Below, one piece after another: positions 60,657 through 64,000 of a stretch of 64,000 nt of DNA (within the stretch, counting starts at the first letter, position 1; every line of letters starts with the position of its first letter). The DNA is from Glacieibacterium sp965200405 (GTDB lineage: Bacteria; Pseudomonadota; Alphaproteobacteria; Sphingomonadales; Sphingomonadaceae): positions 186,001 to 250,000 of the forward strand of contig NZ_OZ241356.1 in NCBI RefSeq assembly GCF_965200405.1. Reading direction: 5' to 3'. The translations under genes were made by a program, and so were the position numbers. Under the pieces are notes generated by a model. That model did no database searches. It was not told the DNA's origin and was given only the letters and a program-made list of their open reading frames with translations.

Positions 60657-61793
60657 ATGTCCGACACCCGCGAGATCGCCTTCCTGTTCATCGGGGGCGC
60701 CCATCAGGTCTACCATCTGGCCCCGGTCGCTGCCGCGTTGAGCCGGCGCCTGCCCGACACCTGCATCACCTGCGTCTATCCCGATGCCGAGACCGGGGCG
60801 GCGCTGGCCCGGGTCCGCACCGCGCTCGATGCCCCGGCGCTGAAGCTCGATCATGTACCGCCGCCCCCGGTCGCCGACTGGCTGGCGCGTGCCACCCGCC
60901 GCCATACGGCGCGCAAGGGCCCGATGCTGATGCGCCTCGCCCCCCGCCTGCGCCGCGCCCGAGCGGTGATCACGCCGGAGCGCACCTCCGCCAATTTGCG
61001 CTGGATGGGTCTGTCCAAGACGCCGATGATTCACTTCCGCCACGGTGCCGGCGACCGCGCGCCGTCGTCGGAGGCTCGCCTCAAGGCCTTCGACCTCGTC
61101 GTCGTCGCCGGGCGCAAGGACGTCGAGCGCGCCGTCGAGGTCCAGCATCTCGACCCGGCCAAGGTCCGCGATTGCGGCTATGTGAAGCTCGACTTCCTCA
61201 CCCACACACACCCCGAAGTCGCACCGCTGTTCGACAACGGTCGCCCGGTGGTGGTCTATAATCCGCATTTCGACAGCGCGATCTCGTCATGGCCGGTCGC
61301 CCGTGACGTCATCGAGCGGTTCCGTGCGCAGGACCGCTACAACCTCGTCGTCGCGCCCCACATTCGGCTGTCGGACGACATGACCCCGGAGGACATGGCC
61401 GAGTGGCAGGCGCTGGCCGAGCCCGGCCGCATCATCGTCGACCTGCGCTCGCCCAAGCTGATCGACATGACCTACCTTCTCGCCGCCGATGTCTATCTCG
61501 GCGACATGTCGAGCCAGTTGTACGAATTCCTCGCACGCCCGCGTCCGGTGGCATTCGTCAACGCGCACGGCGCAGCGTGGCGCGGCGACCCGCGCTATGC
61601 CGGATGGCGGCTCGGCAGCGTCGCGGATAGCGTGGAAGACGTGATCGGCGCGGTCGATCGCGCCCGTAGCGGCCATCCGGCGATGATCGCCAGACAGCGC
61701 GCTGCCGTCACCGAAGCCTTTGGCCTGATCGACGGCGCGGCCGAGCGCGGCGCCGAGATCATTGCCCAGACACTGTACGCCAAGGCAGCCTGA
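60657..61793 (+). CDS. GT-B fold transferase, CDP-glycerol glycerophosphotransferase-like
   Basis: A 378-residue protein with an N-terminal Rossmann-type domain (FLFIGGAHQVYHLAPVAAAL) and a C-terminal domain with VVYNPHFDSA and DVYLGDMSSQLYEFLARPRPVAFVN. The latter pattern resembles TagF/CDP-glycerol transferases and UDP-GlcNAc epimerases. Substrate unknown. Not clearly in an operon. Confidence 0.7.
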   Translation: MSDTREIAFLFIGGAHQVYHLAPVAAALSRRLPDTCITCVYPDAETGAALARVRTALDAPALKLDHVPPPPVADWLARATRRHTARKGPMLMRLAPRLRRARAVITPERTSANLRWMGLSKTPMIHFRHGAGDRAPSSEARLKAFDLVVVAGRKDVERAVEVQHLDPAKVRDCGYVKLDFLTHTHPEVAPLFDNGRPVVVYNPHFDSAISSWPVARDVIERFRAQDRYNLVVAPHIRLSDDMTPEDMAEWQALAEPGRIIVDLRSPKLIDMTYLLAADVYLGDMSSQLYEFLARPRPVAFVNAHGAAWRGDPRYAGWRLGSVADSVEDVIGAVDRARSGHPAMIARQRAAVTEAFGLIDGAAERGAEIIAQTLYAKAA

Positions 61794-61845
61794 TGCGGCC
61801 AAATCGCCGCGCCGCCTGAGGCTTGCACCCCCGCGACGGATCATG

Positions 61846-61861
61846 TTAACGTAAACGTCAA
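61846..61861 (+). promoter_or_regulatory. LiuR-like operator upstream of acyl-CoA dehydrogenase
   Basis: TTAACGTAAACGTCAA differs at two symmetric positions from the TTTACGTAAACGTAAA motif reported for the MerR-family regulator LiuR of branched-chain amino acid and fatty acid catabolism. It ends 22 bases before the ATG. Confidence 0.5.
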
Positions 61862-61883
61862 CCTGATCGCTGGGGAGCGTCGC

Positions 61884-63104
61884 ATGGACCTGAGTTTTAG
61901 TGCCGAGGACACGGCCTTCCGCGCCGAAGTCCGCAGCTTCATCACCGAGAACTACCCGCCGCAGCTGAAGTCGAAGATCGACGAGGGCGAGGAGCTGTCG
62001 AAGGAGGATTTCCTCTCCTGGCACCGCGCCCTGGCCAAGCAAGGCTGGGCCGGCATCGCCTGGCCCAAGGAATATGGCGGCACCGGCTGGACCAGCGTGC
62101 AGCGCTTCATCTTCGCGGAGGAGAGCGCCCGCGCCGACGCGATGCGGCTGCTGCCGTTCGGCCTCAACATGGTCGCGCCCGTCATCATGGCGTTCGGCAG
62201 TCCCGAGCAAAAGGCGCAGCACCTGCCCGGCATCCTGTCGGGCGAAGTGTGGTGGTGCCAGGGCTATTCCGAGCCGGGCGCCGGGTCGGACCTCGCCAAC
62301 CTACGCACCAAGGCGGAGCGCTTCACCGGCGACGACGGCAAGGAATATTATAAGGTCAACGGCCAGAAGACCTGGACGACGCTGGCCCAGCACGCCGACT
62401 GGGGCTTCTTCCTGGTCCGCACCGATCCGACCGTGAAGCCGCAGGAGGGCATCAGCTTCCTGCTCATCGACATGAAGACGCCGGGCATCACCGTCCGCCC
62501 GATCATCACGCTGGGCGGCGAGCATGAGGTCAACGAGGTCTGGCTGGAGGACGTCATCGTCCCCGTCGAGAACCGCGTCTTCCACGAGAACAAGGGCTGG
62601 ACCTGCGCCAAGTTCCTGCTGGCGCACGAGCGGACCGGGATCGCCGGCGTCGCTGCCTCCAAGCGCGGCGTCGAGCGGATCAAGACCATCGCCCGCGCCG
62701 AAGTCGACAGCTTCGGCACCGAAAGCGCGCCGCTGATGTCCAATCCGTTTTTCAAGCGCAAGGTCGCCGAACTGGAGGTCGACCTGACCGCGCTCGAGTT
62801 CACCGAGCTGCGGACGCTGGCCGGCGAGTCATCCGGCAAAGGCCCAGGGCCTGAGTCCTCGCTCCTCAAGATCAAGGGTACCGAGATCCAGCAGCGCATC
62901 ACCGAACTGGCGCTGGAAGCGGTCGGCCATTACGGCGCACCCTATTTCCGCGGCTTCGGCGAGGGCGACAACGAGCATCCGATCGGGCCGGATTATGCCC
63001 ACCGCGCTGCGCCGACCTATTTCAACATGCGCAAGACGTCGATCTACGGCGGCTCGAACGAGATCCAGCGCAACATCATCGCGAAGATGGTGCTGGGGCT
63101 CTGA
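61884..63104 (+). CDS. Acyl-CoA dehydrogenase family protein
   Basis: FAD-dependent acyl-CoA oxidation enzyme, 406 residues. N-terminal helical domain with WPKEYGGTGWTS, middle domain WWCQGYSEPGAGSDLANLRTKAE, and C-terminal YGGSNEIQRNIIAKMVLG, the last being the classic ACAD end motif. GGGGAG ribosome binding site. First of two dehydrogenase genes that may form a heteromeric pair. Confidence 0.95.
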   Translation: MDLSFSAEDTAFRAEVRSFITENYPPQLKSKIDEGEELSKEDFLSWHRALAKQGWAGIAWPKEYGGTGWTSVQRFIFAEESARADAMRLLPFGLNMVAPVIMAFGSPEQKAQHLPGILSGEVWWCQGYSEPGAGSDLANLRTKAERFTGDDGKEYYKVNGQKTWTTLAQHADWGFFLVRTDPTVKPQEGISFLLIDMKTPGITVRPIITLGGEHEVNEVWLEDVIVPVENRVFHENKGWTCAKFLLAHERTGIAGVAASKRGVERIKTIARAEVDSFGTESAPLMSNPFFKRKVAELEVDLTALEFTELRTLAGESSGKGPGPESSLLKIKGTEIQQRITELALEAVGHYGAPYFRGFGEGDNEHPIGPDYAHRAAPTYFNMRKTSIYGGSNEIQRNIIAKMVLGL

Positions 63105-63116
63105 TTTAATTCCTCC

Positions 63117-63191
63117 CGTCATCCCGGCGCAGGCTGGGACCTATCAAGCCGGGATTTCGCCTGATCGGTCCCTCACTGCGCCGGGATGACG
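63117..63191. repeat. Intergenic long inverted repeat, type A copy 4
   Basis: Arms 63117-63146 and 63162-63191, outer 13 bases fully complementary with several mismatches inside, loop 15 bases. It separates the two acyl-CoA dehydrogenase genes and is the shortest and most diverged copy. Confidence 0.85.
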
Positions 63192-63219
63192 AACCATAAC
63201 AAGACCTTGGGGATCGACC

Positions 63220-64000
63220 ATGGATTTCAACTATTCCGACGAGCAGACGATGGTGCGCGACTCCGTCGCCCGCTATCTCGCCGATACCTATAGCTTCGAC
63301 GCGCGCATGCAGACGGTGAACGGCGACCTCGGCTGGAACCCGGCCGTATGGAAGGCCTTTGCCGAGGAGCTCGGCATTCTCGGCGCCTCGTTCAGCGAGG
63401 AGCATGGCGGCCTCGGCGGCGGTGCGATCGACAACATGGTCATCATGGAGGAGATCGGCAAAGCGCTGGTCATCGAGCCGTACCTGTCGACCGTCGTCAT
63501 CGGCGGCGGCTTCCTAAAGGCCGCCGGTGGCGCCATCGCCGGCGAGGTCATCCCCAAGATCATCGACGGCAGCGCGATCATCGCCTTCGCCTATGCCGAG
63601 CCGCAGGGCCGCTACAACCTCGCCGACCTGCGCACCAGCGCCCGCAAGGACGGCGATGGCTTCATCATCAACGGCCACAAGGCCGTGGTTCGCGATGCGC
63701 CGTTCGCGACGCACTATATCGTCACCGCGCGCACCGCCGGCGGCCAGCGCGACAGCGACGGCGTCTCGGTGTTCCTGATCCCCGCCAACAGCGCCGGCAT
63801 CACGCGCCGCGACTATCCGACCGTCGACGGCGCCCGCGCTGCCGAAGTCTATTTCGAGAACGTTCGCGCCGATGCGGGAACGCTACTCGGAGCCGAGGGC
63901 GCCGGCCTGCCGCTGGTCGAGCAGGTCGTCGACGAGGCCATCGCCGCGCTCGCGGCTGAAGCCTCGGGCGTCACCCGCCGCCTCCACGCCGACACGCTCG
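63220..64000 (+). CDS. Acyl-CoA dehydrogenase (partial, runs off the window)
   Basis: First 260 codons of a second ACAD, with no stop before the window end. The frame reads MDFNYSDEQTMVRDSVARYL, then EEHGGLGGGAIDNMVIMEEIGKAL in shorter blocks, AYAEPQGRYNLADLRTSA and an NGHKAVV segment. That is the order of the N-terminal and middle domains. It follows the first dehydrogenase after a repeat, consistent with an ACAD pair. Confidence 0.92.
   Translation, partial: MDFNYSDEQTMVRDSVARYLADTYSFDARMQTVNGDLGWNPAVWKAFAEELGILGASFSEEHGGLGGGAIDNMVIMEEIGKALVIEPYLSTVVIGGGFLKAAGGAIAGEVIPKIIDGSAIIAFAYAEPQGRYNLADLRTSARKDGDGFIINGHKAVVRDAPFATHYIVTARTAGGQRDSDGVSVFLIPANSAGITRRDYPTVDGARAAEVYFENVRADAGTLLGAEGAGLPLVEQVVDEAIAALAAEASGVTRRLHADTL

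Overview
The window looks like a chromosomal segment of a GC-rich alphaproteobacterium, most likely in the Sphingomonadales. The main grounds are a PEPxxWA-CTERM protein, an almost complete bacterial sphingolipid pathway, a PhyR/NepR/EcfG general stress response locus, a ThiS-ThiG fusion, a mitochondrial-type NDUFA12 subunit gene, and very dense packing with ATGA/GTGA/TTGA start-stop overlaps. No tRNA, rRNA, CRISPR array, insertion sequence or prophage was seen.

Layout. 0-3.9 kb (minus strand) is the start of the division and cell wall (dcw) cluster: mraZ, rsmH, an ftsL-like gene, ftsI, and the first codons of a gene in the murE position. The mraZ upstream region carries four TGGGN-type repeats at exact 10-bp spacing, a 16-bp palindrome and a perfect DnaA box. 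4.4-24 kb is mixed metabolism: cysK, a lipoprotein solute-binding protein, thiolase, a receiver-domain protein, tusA/nadA, a DUF4230 and metallo-hydrolase pair, a Cys/Met-metabolism PLP enzyme, nnrD, korAB, an HDAC-like hydrolase, rppH and thiSG. 23.7-31.2 kb holds aroQ-accB-accC and aat with DUF2155-mlaD-NDUFA12 on the opposite strand. 31-35.8 kb has a double cold-shock-domain protein, coxG-xdhC-mocA-like genes and recX.

35.9-47.4 kb is a sphingolipid locus: a fatty acyl-AMP ligase, a CerR-like reductase, an acyl carrier protein, serine palmitoyltransferase, a three-gene minus-strand operon (DUF2141 protein, lipid kinase, TAM41-like nucleotidyltransferase), lptF-lptG, a fatty acid hydroxylase and a bCerS-like ceramide synthase. 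Synthesis genes surround a lipopolysaccharide-type export permease pair, so this may be one unit for making, decorating and exporting a ceramide-based outer membrane lipid.

47.6-53.4 kb holds xth, erpA, an M23 peptidase, bcp and glnE. A PEPxxWA-CTERM gene at 53.6 kb is preceded by a perfect sigma-54 -24/-12 promoter with upstream palindromes. 54.4-58.6 kb is a general stress response hub: an EcfG sigma factor with a NepR-like segment fused to its N terminus, a 46-residue membrane protein behind a perfect EcfG promoter, PhyR, a free 55-residue NepR and a PhyK-type kinase with an eroded ATP site. It continues with a general-stress-protein-26-like flavoprotein, an apparently unannotated small RNA with C-rich loops behind another perfect EcfG promoter, and an entericidin-like lipoprotein. 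The window ends with tatABC, a lipoprotein, a GT-B-fold transferase and two acyl-CoA dehydrogenases, the second cut by the window edge.

Four copies of a long intergenic inverted repeat (11.9, 37.8, 38.9 and 63.1 kb) and one copy of a second type (37.9 kb) are scattered between genes.
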